From assembly GCF_002860285.1 (NCBI RefSeq), contig NZ_PGVF01000023.1, forward strand, positions 17,474-81,473: DNA of 64,000 nucleotides, read 5' to 3'. This DNA comes from Bacillus sp. M6-12 (GTDB taxonomy: Bacteria > Bacillota > Bacilli > Bacillales > DSM-1321). The notes beneath the pieces were generated by a model. The model worked only from the letters and a program-made list of their open reading frames with translations, was not told the DNA's origin and ran no database searches. This document shows positions 8,731-17,754 of the stretch, piece by piece (the first letter of the stretch is position 1; each line of letters starts with the position of its first letter). The translations under genes were made by a program, and so were the position numbers.

Positions 8731-9876
8731 TTATTTATTTACTAGTCTTTTGACAATCTTGGATATTTCCAAAGCTGCCTTTTCAACCTGTTCTTCAGTA
8801 TTCCCCAAGCCAAAGCTGAATCGGATTGAATTCCTTGTCCGTTCTGCTCCTTTGCCAAACATGGATACCAGTACATGCGAGGGCTCGATTGAACCAGCCG
8901 TACACGCGGAGCCGCTCGATACCGCAATCCCGCTTAAATCCAGGTTGACCAGCATAGACTCTACATTGGTTCCAGGAAAACTCACATTCAGTACATGAGG
9001 CAGTCCTGACTCAGGGTTTCCGTTCACCAGATATTCAATTTCTTCTCTTTGAAGTATATCAACAAGGATTTTTTTAAATCCTGCATATTGTTTAACTTTT
9101 TCCGCCATTGTGTCTTTAGAAATTTTTACAGCCTCTGCAAAACCGGCAATCGCAGGAACGTTCTCAGTTCCAGCTCTTCTTTTCCTTTCTTGTTCGCCTC
9201 CATATGTCCGTGGTACAATCGGGACATTTTTTCCAGCATACAAAAACCCAACACCCTTTGGACCATTAATTTTATGGGCGGATACAGACAGAAGATCAAT
9301 TCCCATTTGTTTTACATCAATCGGAAGCAGTCCATAAGCCTGCACAGCATCTGTATGGAAGTATGCTGAATGACCTTTTAAAAGCGCACCGATTTCCTCG
9401 ATTGGCTGCACAGTACCAACCTCATTATTTCCGAAAATGATTGATACCAGAATCGTATCGTCGCGCAGCTCAGATTGCAATTGTTCCAACGATACCATCC
9501 CATTTTCGTTAACTGGCAAATAAGTAACTTCATATCCGGATTTCTCTAAGAAATGGCATGTATTGAGAATAGCATGGTGTTCGATTTCAGTAGTAATAAT
9601 ATGCCTGCCTTTATCTTTAAGGGCATCTGCCATGCCAATAAGTGCCGTATTATCAGCTTCCGTCCCGCCGCTTGTAAAAATAATCTCATTAGCAGCTGCC
9701 CCGATGCTTCCAGCTATCTCGGTTCTGGCCATATCAATCAAATGCCTCGCACTGCGGCCAAATGAATGAATGCTTGAAGGGTTGCCATACTCTGTTTGCA
9801 TAGCAGCAGTCATCGTTTCAATTACCCTTGGATGCATTGGAGTAGTAGCTGCATGATCTAGATAGATTTTCTCCAT
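8731..9876 (-). CDS. Cysteine desulfurase (YrvO/IscS type)
   Basis: A PLP enzyme that removes sulfur from cysteine and passes it as persulfide, most likely to MnmA next door. 381 residues. The PLP lysine is K202 in SAHKINGPKG and the active cysteine is C325 in SGSACTAGSIEPS. Its active-site loop is of the longer IscS (group I) type. RBS AAGAAGG precedes ATG 9876. It lies between cymR (cysteine-metabolism regulator) and mnmA, consistent with a thiolation operon. The equivalent in B. subtilis is yrvO. Confidence 0.94.
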   Translation of the reverse strand: MEKIYLDHAATTPMHPRVIETMTAAMQTEYGNPSSIHSFGRSARHLIDMARTEIAGSIGAAANEIIFTSGGTEADNTALIGMADALKDKGRHIITTEIEHHAILNTCHFLEKSGYEVTYLPVNENGMVSLEQLQSELRDDTILVSIIFGNNEVGTVQPIEEIGALLKGHSAYFHTDAVQAYGLLPIDVKQMGIDLLSVSAHKINGPKGVGFLYAGKNVPIVPRTYGGEQERKRRAGTENVPAIAGFAEAVKISKDTMAEKVKQYAGFKKILVDILQREEIEYLVNGNPESGLPHVLNVSFPGTNVESMLVNLDLSGIAVSSGSACTAGSIEPSHVLVSMFGKGAERTRNSIRFSFGLGNTEEQVEKAALEISKIVKRLVNK

Positions 9877-9919
9877 TTTATCGCCTTCTTTTCATCTGCA
9901 TTTTTCACTTATGCAGGTT

Positions 9920-10339
9920 TTAAATGTAATACATATAGGAGTCATGCCCCCCGGTATCCTTATAGTTTGCCAGGTCTTCAAGGGTTGTGTTATCCAGCAC
10001 ATCCTTAACGGCGTCCCTGATACGGATCCAGAGCTCTCTTTTCGCGGGCTCCTCATCTTCAATTCCTTCAACCGGAGAGATCGGACCCTCCAGGACACGG
10101 ATTACATCTCCAGAAGTAATTTTATCCGGATCCCGTGACAATACATATCCGCCATATGCGCCTCTGATACTCTTTACGAGACCGGCATTCCTTAATGGAG
10201 CAATTAGCTGCTCAAGGTAATGTTCCGATAAATCGTTTGTCTGGGCAATCAATTTAAGGGAAGTCGGTCCCTCTCCATGCTTGCGTGCCAGCTCAATCAT
10301 AATTGTTAAGCCGTATCTCCCTTTAGTCGAGATTTTCAT
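9920..10339 (-). CDS. cymR: Rrf2-family regulator CymR
   Basis: Winged-helix DNA-binding protein of 139 residues that, in bacilli, represses cysteine-uptake and sulfur genes together with CysK. The start MKISTKGRYGLTIMIELA and LIAPLRNAGLVKSIRGAYGG are typical of the family. The protein has no cysteine at all, so it cannot hold the Fe-S cluster that IscR-type Rrf2 proteins use, which supports CymR. Start ATG 10337-10339 has GAGGTG ahead; the longer frame begins at the GTG of that RBS. It lies directly upstream of the cysteine desulfurase gene. Confidence 0.9.
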   Translation of the reverse strand: MKISTKGRYGLTIMIELARKHGEGPTSLKLIAQTNDLSEHYLEQLIAPLRNAGLVKSIRGAYGGYVLSRDPDKITSGDVIRVLEGPISPVEGIEDEEPAKRELWIRIRDAVKDVLDNTTLEDLANYKDTGGHDSYMYYI

Positions 10340-10480
10340 ATAATACACCTCTATATTTCCTGCTTATTTTATATAATCGACGCTTCTGTCTGATTCCATC
10401 CATTGATGTTCAGTAAAATGATCTTGAAATTATAGCACAGAACGGTAATCACTTCATATATTATAACTTTTTTCATTGGT

Positions 10481-10713
10481 TCTGTTAAACTTTGCTGTTG
10501 ATTTCCGCTCTATTGGCGGTCCGGGATCCTCCTCGGCGCTATGCGCCTGCAAGGGTCTCCCTTGACCCGTTATTTTCGCAGGAAATTGAATGGGCTTCCT
10601 TGAAAGTACACTGCACGAAGGAAATGCGAAGCATTTTCGAGGAGTCTCGCGCCTTCCTCTCCCATCAATATAGTGGCAAAATAAACTATGAGCTTTAACA
10701 TAGCCTTTCATAA
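10481..10713 (+). repeat. Dispersed repeat family B, long copy (B1)
   Basis: Starts TCTGTTAAACTTTGCTGTTG followed by ATTTCCGCTCTATTGGCGG and ends with CTTTAACATAGCCTTTCAT. Both ends recur at 24875-24998 (copy B2) around a different, shorter middle. B1 has an inserted central block of about 110 bp. It occupies most of the 531-bp gap between cymR and rarA; no gene is seen there. Confidence 0.75.
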
Positions 10714-10870
10714 AGTATAGAAAACCGATTGATTTAAAAGCAATTACTTTTAACTTAAAGAACATTCCTCCCTACCTATTTAACAAGCCTTTATCCTTAA
10801 GGGGCTTTCATTGGATTCTTTTTACGAACGTTATATAATTAATAGAAGGAACGTAATGGAGGTTATCAGA

Positions 10871-12157
10871 TTGAATGGGGAACCGCTTGCCTTTCGAATG
10901 CGTCCGGCGAATTTGGATGAAATCGTCGGACAGAAAGAAATAATCGGTAAACATACAAGTTTATATAAAATGATTAAAAATGGCTATGTGCCTTCCATGC
11001 TTTTATATGGAGAACCCGGGATTGGCAAAACGTCTATTGCCTATGCTGTTGCAGGAAGCACCAAGATTCCCTTTTTTGCTCTGAATGCAACCACTGCCGG
11101 AAAAAAGGATGTCGAAGCTGTAGTGGACGAAACCCGGTTAACGGGAAAAGTGATTTTGTTTTTGGATGAAATCCATCGTTTCAACAAGGCCCAGCAGGAC
11201 TATTTATTGCCCCATGTCGAGCGGGGGGATATTATTCTGATCGGGGCGACAACAGAAAATCCCTTTCATGATGTCAATCCGGCAATTCGGAGCCGCTGCG
11301 GTCAGATAAAACAATTAACCCGCCTGTCGGTGGAGGATATAAAAGAACTGCTTACACGAGCACTTCATGATGAAAAAAAGGGCCTCGGCAAAGAATCTGT
11401 ACAAATCTCGGACGAGCAGATAACCAAAATAGCTTTCGGTTCAAATGGAGATGCCCGAAAATCTTTAACCCTTCTGGAATCAATCGTCTACGCTTCTTCA
11501 AAGGAAGGCAATATGTTCATAGTGGAAGATGATACAGTTAACGACATGATTGGCAATGTCGGTGTTTATGGGGATAAAAAAGGCTCAAATTTTTACAATC
11601 TGCTTTCAAGCCTTCAGAAAAGTATACGGGGAAGCGATGTCGATGCTGCGCTATACTACCTCGCCCACTTACTTGAAACCGGTGATTTAACAGCAGTTAA
11701 CCGCAGATTGCTGGTCATTTCCTATGAAGACATCGGGCTGGCCAATACCGCTGTAGGCAATAATGTGCTTGCCGCTGTAACTTCCAGTGAGCGCCTCGGC
11801 TTGCCGGAAGCCAGAATCCCGCTCTCTGTAGCAGTAGTTGAAATGTGCCTTTCTTCAAAATCTAATTCAGCATATAAAGCATTGGATATGGCCATTAACG
11901 ATATACGGACAGGACATGTCGGCGATATTCCAAAACACCTGCGGGATGGACATTATGCAGGTTCAAAGGCGCTGGGACATGTCGGCTACAAATATCCGCA
12001 TGATTATCCGATTGGCACGTTTGGCGGCTGGGTTAAGCAGGATTACTTGCCGGACAAATTAAAGGGCACAAAATATTATCGTCCCCTTGAGGCCGGAGAG
12101 GAAAAACGCCTGGCAGCTATTTATCAGAAGCTGGAGGAGTTTAAAAAGAAGAAATAG
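10871..12157 (+). CDS. rarA: Replication-associated recombination protein RarA
   Basis: AAA+ ATPase related to RuvB and clamp loaders that acts at stalled replication forks. 428 residues from the chosen start, close to the usual ~420. Walker A GEPGIGKTS is at about 47-55 and Walker B FLDEIHRFNKAQQD near 97-110; the C-terminal MgsA/RarA tetramerisation domain follows, including KALGHVGYKYPHDYP. The start is TTG 10871-10873, with GGAGG eight bases upstream (10858-10862), giving MNGEPLAFRMRP; upstream in-frame ATGs lack a suitable RBS. Confidence 0.93.
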   Translation: MNGEPLAFRMRPANLDEIVGQKEIIGKHTSLYKMIKNGYVPSMLLYGEPGIGKTSIAYAVAGSTKIPFFALNATTAGKKDVEAVVDETRLTGKVILFLDEIHRFNKAQQDYLLPHVERGDIILIGATTENPFHDVNPAIRSRCGQIKQLTRLSVEDIKELLTRALHDEKKGLGKESVQISDEQITKIAFGSNGDARKSLTLLESIVYASSKEGNMFIVEDDTVNDMIGNVGVYGDKKGSNFYNLLSSLQKSIRGSDVDAALYYLAHLLETGDLTAVNRRLLVISYEDIGLANTAVGNNVLAAVTSSERLGLPEARIPLSVAVVEMCLSSKSNSAYKALDMAINDIRTGHVGDIPKHLRDGHYAGSKALGHVGYKYPHDYPIGTFGGWVKQDYLPDKLKGTKYYRPLEAGEEKRLAAIYQKLEEFKKKK

Positions 12158-12226
12158 CCCGATAAAATTTGCTTGGAGCAGAGATATCGCTGTTTCGGTC
12201 GTACGTTTAGTTTAAGCATATATATA

Positions 12227-12254
12227 AAAGCTCACACCATTTCGTGTGAGCTTT
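12227..12254. terminator. Bidirectional terminator between rarA and the ABC operon
   Basis: Perfect hairpin AAAGCTCACAC / GTGTGAGCTTT with a six-base loop between two converging genes. On the minus side it is followed by TTTTATATAT. Confidence 0.75.
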
Positions 12255-12265
12255 GTATATGTTAT

Positions 12266-13204
12266 TTACGCAGCAACATCCCGTTTTACAAACGCGAGGA
12301 AAGCTATCGTATGGAAAACGATAAAGTAAATGGCAAGCATCGTAATGGAGAATGATAACGTCATCCCTTCAATTAAAGGTACGCCATCGAAATATTGGAT
12401 TAAATCAGTGTTAGCGAACAGAATATATTTAGGCCATTCAAATTTTACTGAAAGCAGGTTGGTAAGAGTTGTTCCCATAAGCAGCAGGAAAAGGGAAAGC
12501 CCTATTGCAAGGGAACTGTTTCTAAAAGCTGCTGAAATCATGAATGCAAGGGTTGTTAGCATAAACAAGCCTATTGAAGTCAGCAAATAATTGACAACAA
12601 GGTGAAGGATATGGTTCTTCTCTATTATTTCTCCTTCTATATAAGCCAGATACGGGGATCCATCTCCCATGCCAAAGAAAATGGCTCCAATAAGAAAGCT
12701 AAATACTAACAGAACCGCAATCATGGATAACGAAAACAGCAAAACCGCTATATATTTGCTTAATAATATTTTAACCCTGCTGATTGGCCTGATTAATAGC
12801 AGCTTTACCGTTCCCCAGCTAAATTCGTTCGCAATCATGCCTGCAGCAATGGTAATGGTAAAAATAGCTACAAACACGATCATATCCATCATATCGGTCA
12901 TAAAACCAAATACATTATAGTCATCCTCCGGAGCAATGTTCTTTTCAATCCGATATTCATTCTCTGCAATTTGTTTTTCTATAAAATACTTGTTTTGCTC
13001 TCCAGGAACAGTTTTTAATTGCTCTTCAAGAGAGTTGTTTTCTGCCTGCAGAACAGGCTTCCAATTCTTATCTGATCCTTTATCATCCATTGCGAATAAT
13101 ATTACAGCAGCAGCAACAAGCAAAATGACCGTGAGAATTAAATACATGAAAGCCGTTGTTTTTCTTTTGAAAATTTTTATCAATTCATTCGTAATGAGTC
13201 CCAT
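12266..13204 (-). CDS. ABC-2 type transporter permease
   Basis: 312-residue membrane protein: one N-terminal membrane segment (about 18-38), an extracytoplasmic loop rich in charged residues (about 40-105), then five more hydrophobic segments, the usual ABC-2 permease plan. Last gene of a five-gene minus-strand operon; its ATG overlaps the stop of the adjacent ATPase gene by one base (TAATG), implying translational coupling and that these two form one transporter. Substrate unknown; such pairs beside GntR/YtrA-type regulators often respond to wall-active peptides. Confidence 0.85.
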   Translation of the reverse strand: MGLITNELIKIFKRKTTAFMYLILTVILLVAAAVILFAMDDKGSDKNWKPVLQAENNSLEEQLKTVPGEQNKYFIEKQIAENEYRIEKNIAPEDDYNVFGFMTDMMDMIVFVAIFTITIAAGMIANEFSWGTVKLLLIRPISRVKILLSKYIAVLLFSLSMIAVLLVFSFLIGAIFFGMGDGSPYLAYIEGEIIEKNHILHLVVNYLLTSIGLFMLTTLAFMISAAFRNSSLAIGLSLFLLLMGTTLTNLLSVKFEWPKYILFANTDLIQYFDGVPLIEGMTLSFSITMLAIYFIVFHTIAFLAFVKRDVAA

Positions 13205-14127
13205 TATACTACCCCTCCTCTTTCTCCTGTAATTTCAAGGAATTTATCTTCCAGTGTTTTATTTATCTTGGATACTTCATAGATTTCACAATCATTTTCT
13301 ACAAGCTGCTTTACAATGGAAGGGATGGATTTTTTGGAGGCTTCAAAATGGATCTCCTGCTTCATTATCCTCACCTTTCCATTTGGAATTGCACTTTTAA
13401 CGATTTCAAAAGCCCTTTGAATCTGATCAGTGGAAATGATGAAAGATTGCATTTTCTGCTCGTGCATCAATTCCCTGACATTTTGGACGCCGATCATTTT
13501 ACCATTCTGAATAATGCCAATCCGGTCGCACATCATTTCCATTTCTGAAAGCAGATGGCTTGAAACGATAACAGCCATGTTTTCTTCCCTAGTCAGTTTT
13601 TTTAAATAATCGCGGATTTCACGGATGCCAGCCGGGTCAAGACCATTTGTAGGTTCATCAAGTATCAGTACCCTTGGCCGGTGCAGTAGAGCCTGTGCCA
13701 GGCCAAGTCGCTGTCTCATTCCAAGTGAATAGGTCTTGACCTTATCCTTAATCCTGTCAGTAAGTCCGACAAGTTCTACTACTTCATCGATTCTTTCCTT
13801 GTTTACACCGCTGACCATTCTTGCGTATTGCTTCAGGTTATCATATCCTGATAAAAATTTGTACATCTCCGGATTTTCCACAATGGCTCCAACATTCCTA
13901 ACAGCTTTTTCAAAATTTGTTTTGATGCTGCTTCCGCAGATATGAATGTCACCGGATGATATATTCATAAGTCCGACAAGCATACGGATCGTCGTCGTTT
14001 TACCTGCTCCATTTGGTCCTAAAAAGCCAAATATTTCACCGGCATACACTTCAAAACTGATATTATCAATAATTGTTTTATTTTTAATTTTCTTTGTTAC
14101 ATTTTGAATCGACAATACGGTTTCCAT
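13204..14127 (-). CDS. ABC transporter ATP-binding protein (BcrA/NatA type)
   Basis: 307-residue ATPase. Walker A GPNGAGKT is at residues 37-44, signature YSLGMRQRLGLAQALLHRP, Walker B VLILDEPTNGLDP, and a C-terminal ~80-residue extension as in BcrA/CcmA-like exporters. RBS GGAGCG precedes ATG 14127. It is coupled to the permease gene at 12266-13204 and follows a second ATPase gene by five bases. Likely energises export of, or resistance to, a small molecule or peptide; specificity cannot be inferred. Confidence 0.9.
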   Translation of the reverse strand: METVLSIQNVTKKIKNKTIIDNISFEVYAGEIFGFLGPNGAGKTTTIRMLVGLMNISSGDIHICGSSIKTNFEKAVRNVGAIVENPEMYKFLSGYDNLKQYARMVSGVNKERIDEVVELVGLTDRIKDKVKTYSLGMRQRLGLAQALLHRPRVLILDEPTNGLDPAGIREIRDYLKKLTREENMAVIVSSHLLSEMEMMCDRIGIIQNGKMIGVQNVRELMHEQKMQSFIISTDQIQRAFEIVKSAIPNGKVRIMKQEIHFEASKKSIPSIVKQLVENDCEIYEVSKINKTLEDKFLEITGERGGVV

Positions 14128-14132
14128 ATTAT

Positions 14133-14840
14133 TTACGCTCCTTTTTCCTCTTGAAAAAATCCTTTAAGCCACTCGAGAACAGATTTGCCGTCCTCTTCCC
14201 TTAACATTTCCACGTTCTTTCTCCCTGCAATGGTTCCTGAATGAATCACGATTACCTCGTCAAGAAGAGTTTCAATTTCTTCAATTTCATGGGTTGAAAG
14301 AATTACAGTCTGCTTCTCAAAATCAATGAAGGATAGCAGCCCTTTTACAATTGACTCCCTTACCATAGGATCAAGTCCTGAAAATGGTTCATCCAGCAAT
14401 ACGATCGGCGCTTCTCTTGACAATGCCAGCACCAGCTTCAGACGGCCTCTGTTTCCTTTTGACATAGACTTTACCGTTTTGTCATCATTCAAATTCAAGA
14501 AGCGAAGCATTTCTGATGCTTTTTCTTTGTTAAAATCTTTAAACTGAGAAGCATGAAATTCAATCATTTGCCGGGCAGTGAAAGGATGGTAGAAGAAATC
14601 CAGTTCGGTAAGATAGGAAACTTTTGTTGCGATCCGCCGATTCACTTGTTCCCCGTTTAGGGTTATCACCCCGGAATCTGGCTTAACAAGCCCAGCAATC
14701 ATTTTAAGAATAGTAGACTTTCCGCTGCCATTCGGTCCGAGCAAACCGTATATACGGCCCGAATCGAACTGTAAGCTGACATCATTAAGTGCAGACTGAT
14801 TACCATAACGCTTATTTACCGTAACAAAGCTAATCATCAT
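14133..14840 (-). CDS. ABC transporter ATP-binding protein (YtrB-like)
   Basis: 235-residue ATPase with Walker A GPNGSGKS at residues 35-42 and Walker B IVLLDEPFSGLDP. The signature region reads SMSKGNRGRLKLVLALS, a shortened form of LSGGQ seen in YtrB-type proteins. GGGGAGGAACATT precedes its ATG, which overlaps the end of the gntR gene by 11 bases. Its natural partner is probably the membrane protein encoded at 15215-15988, since the other ATPase is coupled to the ABC-2 permease. Confidence 0.88.
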   Translation of the reverse strand: MMISFVTVNKRYGNQSALNDVSLQFDSGRIYGLLGPNGSGKSTILKMIAGLVKPDSGVITLNGEQVNRRIATKVSYLTELDFFYHPFTARQMIEFHASQFKDFNKEKASEMLRFLNLNDDKTVKSMSKGNRGRLKLVLALSREAPIVLLDEPFSGLDPMVRESIVKGLLSFIDFEKQTVILSTHEIEEIETLLDEVIVIHSGTIAGRKNVEMLREEDGKSVLEWLKGFFQEEKGA

Positions 14841-15213
14841 AATGTTCCTCCCCTTCTCCTAAAAACTGGCGTACCCCTTGGACCATTTCTTCTTTTGAAA
14901 GTCCGATCTCTTGCATGCTTTGCACAAAATTTTGAATGATATCTGACTTTATTCTATTTCTTAAAGCAATCACAACATCGCTGTTCTCCCTCACGAATGT
15001 TCCCTGGCCCCGCTTCGTCTCCACTACGCCTTCCCTCTCCATTTCCGCATAAGTACGCTGAATTGTATTTGGGTTAACCCCCATCTGTACAGCTGTGTCC
15101 CGAACAGAAGGAAGCTTTTCTCCACTTTTGATTTCTCCTCGCACGATTGCGCTGTAAATCTTGTCTGCTACTTGCAGGTATATGGGTTTTGAGGAATTAA
15201 ACTCTTCAGCCAT
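14830..15213 (-). CDS. GntR-family regulator, YtrA subfamily
   Basis: 127-residue regulator: an N-terminal winged helix (KLPSVRDTAVQMGVNPNTIQ and VETKRGQGTFV) and a short C-terminal helical dimerisation segment of about 50 residues, the size that marks the YtrA subfamily rather than FadR or HutC types. ATG 15211-15213 overlaps the stop of the gene at 15215. It is the second gene of an operon coding for two ABC ATPases and two membrane proteins, and probably represses that operon through the palindrome at 16019-16038. Confidence 0.88.
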   Translation of the reverse strand: MAEEFNSSKPIYLQVADKIYSAIVRGEIKSGEKLPSVRDTAVQMGVNPNTIQRTYAEMEREGVVETKRGQGTFVRENSDVVIALRNRIKSDIIQNFVQSMQEIGLSKEEMVQGVRQFLGEGEEHYDD

Positions 15214-15214
15214 C

Positions 15215-15988
15215 TTACACCTCAACCTTTCGATCCAGCAGTTTACAGGAAATAAGGAAGATTATAGCAACCATTAATAAACTGGTGCCAACTGTCCATA
15301 TCGAAAAATCTATTGGTTTGGTGTAAACTTTTAATCCATTGGATTCCATCTCAAGGTAATTCGTTATGCTAAGCCTGACCAGCCCTGTTTTCTTCAGTTC
15401 CTGGATAATTTCTAATTCTCCAATCCAAATCTCAAGCCATGAATAGCCTGAAAAAATAATGATAATCAACAGCCATCGGAAGGCTTTAATAAATTTCATT
15501 GAGTGATAAAAAGTCCAGAAGAATAATAAGAATAGCGCCATTAATAAACTCTGATACGTAAGTCCAATGGCAATCAAAGATAAATCTATGATATAAGGTG
15601 TATCCGCCGGAAGGTTTCCATGTTCAAAAAATGAAGTGTTAGTGATTAACAAGTATCCTAATGTGCATGCCATAGCAACAGATATTATGTACATCACCGT
15701 ACTGATTAATATTTTTGCACCTAATAGGAAGGACGCCGGGTTTGGATTATAAAGCCAAAGCTGGGTTTTTCCTTCTATATTTAAAAGAGTTAGCAATATT
15801 GCCGGCAGCCCGAAAAGATGGGAAAAGATGAGCACCACGCCTGCAACCAGCATCAACTCGTCAATTTCAAAGTACCTCGAAAGAGCATACCCTCCTCCGG
15901 CGATAAACAATTGTAAAAGAATCACAAAAAATAAGTTCCTTTTGCCAAGCTGCCAGTCTTTTTTTAATAAACCAATAAATGCTGTCAT
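15215..15988 (-). CDS. Multi-spanning membrane protein, probable ABC permease subunit
   Basis: 257 residues with about six hydrophobic segments (near 18-38, 50-70, 95-118, 140-170, 173-190 and 232-250). No recognised catalytic motif. First gene of the GntR/ABC operon and likely membrane partner of the YtrB-like ATPase, by comparison with ytr-type operons. Start ATG 15986-15988 has AAAGGGTGG upstream. Homology to a named family cannot be confirmed by eye. Confidence 0.7.
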   Translation of the reverse strand: MTAFIGLLKKDWQLGKRNLFFVILLQLFIAGGGYALSRYFEIDELMLVAGVVLIFSHLFGLPAILLTLLNIEGKTQLWLYNPNPASFLLGAKILISTVMYIISVAMACTLGYLLITNTSFFEHGNLPADTPYIIDLSLIAIGLTYQSLLMALFLLFFWTFYHSMKFIKAFRWLLIIIIFSGYSWLEIWIGELEIIQELKKTGLVRLSITNYLEMESNGLKVYTKPIDFSIWTVGTSLLMVAIIFLISCKLLDRKVEV

Positions 15989-16018
15989 ACTTTCCACCCT
16001 TTCGTGTGACTATATTAG

Positions 16019-16038
16019 TGTTCTAGTTAGATAGTACA
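16019..16038. promoter_or_regulatory. Palindromic operator candidate of the GntR/ABC operon
   Basis: Twenty-base imperfect palindrome TGTnCTAnnTAnnTAGnACA (14 of 20 positions symmetric), 30 bp upstream of the first gene. It overlaps the proposed -10 (rc of 16031-16036, TACTAT); a -35 TTGACG lies at 16055-16060 with an 18-bp spacer. This geometry suits repression by the GntR protein encoded at 14830-15213. The assignment is inferred. Confidence 0.6.
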
Positions 16039-16269
16039 ATGTTACAATAAAATCCGTCAACATAATTTTCCATATTTTCTTTTTTAATCCAATAATTTTA
16101 TATTCAGACCCAGGAAGGCTGGGTAAGAAAATGTATAGATTACTTTAACGTGATAGAAACTATTTATTGTCCTCCCAAGTGCTAAGAAGTTTTAAATTAT
16201 TACTATTTAATTAGCAAGTCGAAATAATTTCCTGTAAAATATATGAATAAAACCCAGAGGAGGACCTAT

Positions 16270-17445
16270 ATGAATCATTCAATATCAAAAACAGGTCCAA
16301 ATACCTCAGATAAAATTTGGACGAGAGATTTTATCCTGATATGTGTGGCCAACTTTTTTATTTTTCTCGGCTTCCAGATGACTTTGCCAACGCTGCCTCT
16401 TTTTGTGGAGCATCTTGGAGGCAATGATCAATTAATTGGTATGATTGTCGGCGTTTTTACTTTTTCTGCTCTTTTCATACGTCCCTATGCAGGACGTATA
16501 CTGGAAACAAAGGGAAGAGGCTTTGTTTTTTTGCTGGGGCTTGGCATCTTTGTCATATCAATAGGTTCATACGGATTTGTGGCCAGTTTGGTCTTTTTGT
16601 TTGGGATGCGGCTGGTTCAAGGAGTTGGCTGGGGATTTTCCACAACTGCTTCCGGAACAATTGCCACAGATTTAATACCTCCAAGACGGCGCGGCGAAGG
16701 AATGGGGTATTACGGTTTATCAGGCAGCTTGGCTATGGCCTTTGGCCCTTCCCTTGGACTTTTTTTAGTGGATTCTATTTCATTTACCTTATTTTTTAGC
16801 ATTTGCGCTATTCTGGGCTTAATCGCTTTTCTTTTATCGGCCCGCATTAACTATGTCAAAGGCATAAATCCTGTGGCGAAAGCCAAAAGATGGGATGTTT
16901 ACGAAAAAACCGCTTTAAAGCCATCCATTTTACTATTTTTCATCACCGTTACTTTTGGAGGAATTGCAACATTTTTACCCTTATACACTGACGAAAAAGG
17001 GATTTCCGGCATCCAATGGTACTTTTTCCTTTATGCGATGGCAGTTTTGCTGAGCCGGACCTTTGCCGGGAAGCTGTATGACCTGAAAGGGCACCGTTTC
17101 CTCTTTTTACCTGGCGCAGTTCTTATTTTTATTGCCATGTTGCTGCTTGCCTGGCTGCCAAACAGTACTATTCTATATATAGCTGCAGTTCTATATGGAT
17201 TAGGCTTTGGATCACTTCAGCCTGCCCTGCAAACGTGGGCCATTGAAAATGCACCTCTAAATAGGAAGGGGATGGCCAATGCTACCTTTTTTTCCTTCTT
17301 TGATCTCGGAGTCGGAGTTGGTGCCATGTTTTTTGGGCAAATTGGCCATTCTCTAGGTTACGTAAGTATTTATGCCAGCGCAGCAATATCGGTACTGATT
17401 GCAATTTTGATATATTTGCCTTCTCTTATAAAAAGGGCGGCATAG
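16270..17445 (+). CDS. MFS transporter
   Basis: 391-residue major facilitator with 12 predicted membrane segments. The loop 2-3 motif appears as ALFIRPYAGRILETKGRG (family consensus GxLaDrxGrr-like) and a second-half counterpart as RTFAGKLYDLKGHR. The sequence after ATG 16270 (AGAGGAGGACCTAT upstream) fits a multidrug or metabolite exporter of the YfkF/AraJ-like group, but the substrate is unknown. Single gene with its own terminator, transcribed away from the ABC operon. Confidence 0.88.
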   Translation: MNHSISKTGPNTSDKIWTRDFILICVANFFIFLGFQMTLPTLPLFVEHLGGNDQLIGMIVGVFTFSALFIRPYAGRILETKGRGFVFLLGLGIFVISIGSYGFVASLVFLFGMRLVQGVGWGFSTTASGTIATDLIPPRRRGEGMGYYGLSGSLAMAFGPSLGLFLVDSISFTLFFSICAILGLIAFLLSARINYVKGINPVAKAKRWDVYEKTALKPSILLFFITVTFGGIATFLPLYTDEKGISGIQWYFFLYAMAVLLSRTFAGKLYDLKGHRFLFLPGAVLIFIAMLLLAWLPNSTILYIAAVLYGLGFGSLQPALQTWAIENAPLNRKGMANATFFSFFDLGVGVGAMFFGQIGHSLGYVSIYASAAISVLIAILIYLPSLIKRAA

Positions 17446-17446
17446 A

Positions 17447-17482
17447 AAAAGGCTGTTCTCTGAAAGGAGAAAAGCCTTTTTT
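17447..17482 (+). terminator. Terminator of the MFS gene
   Basis: AAAAGGCT..CTC / GAG..AAAGCCTTTT hairpin with T run, starting two bases past the stop codon. Confidence 0.85.
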
Positions 17483-17716
17483 GTTTGTGCAGGAAAACAA
17501 TTTTTTACAGCGGTCTAAAGCCAATCGATTTTTATGTAAACATCTGTATTACAGAATTAACCCTCGTTTTTCAAGTAATTATTTCTCTTTTCACGGGATT
17601 AATATGCTATTTCACGTAAACAGTATACGGCGGGATACTGCAATTATTTTTTTTATTGGTAAAGAGCTTATTGGGTTTGCCTCTATAAAGTCCTTTCAAT
17701 GGAAAAAGGGATCAAT

Positions 17717-17747
17717 AAAAAAACCGCTAAACTTTCCAGCGGCTTAC
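17717..17747 (-). terminator. Terminator of tcdA
   Basis: On the minus strand CCGCT / AGCGG with a short loop, followed by TTTTTTT, eight bases past the tcdA stop. The stretch between the two terminators (17483-17716) shows nothing else. Confidence 0.85.
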
Positions 17748-17754
17748 GATGATA

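Noticed and set aside
10481..10713. Plus and minus ORFs of 68-103 codons over repeat B1
   Set aside because: They include the repeat ends that recur in non-coding copy B2; no RBS.
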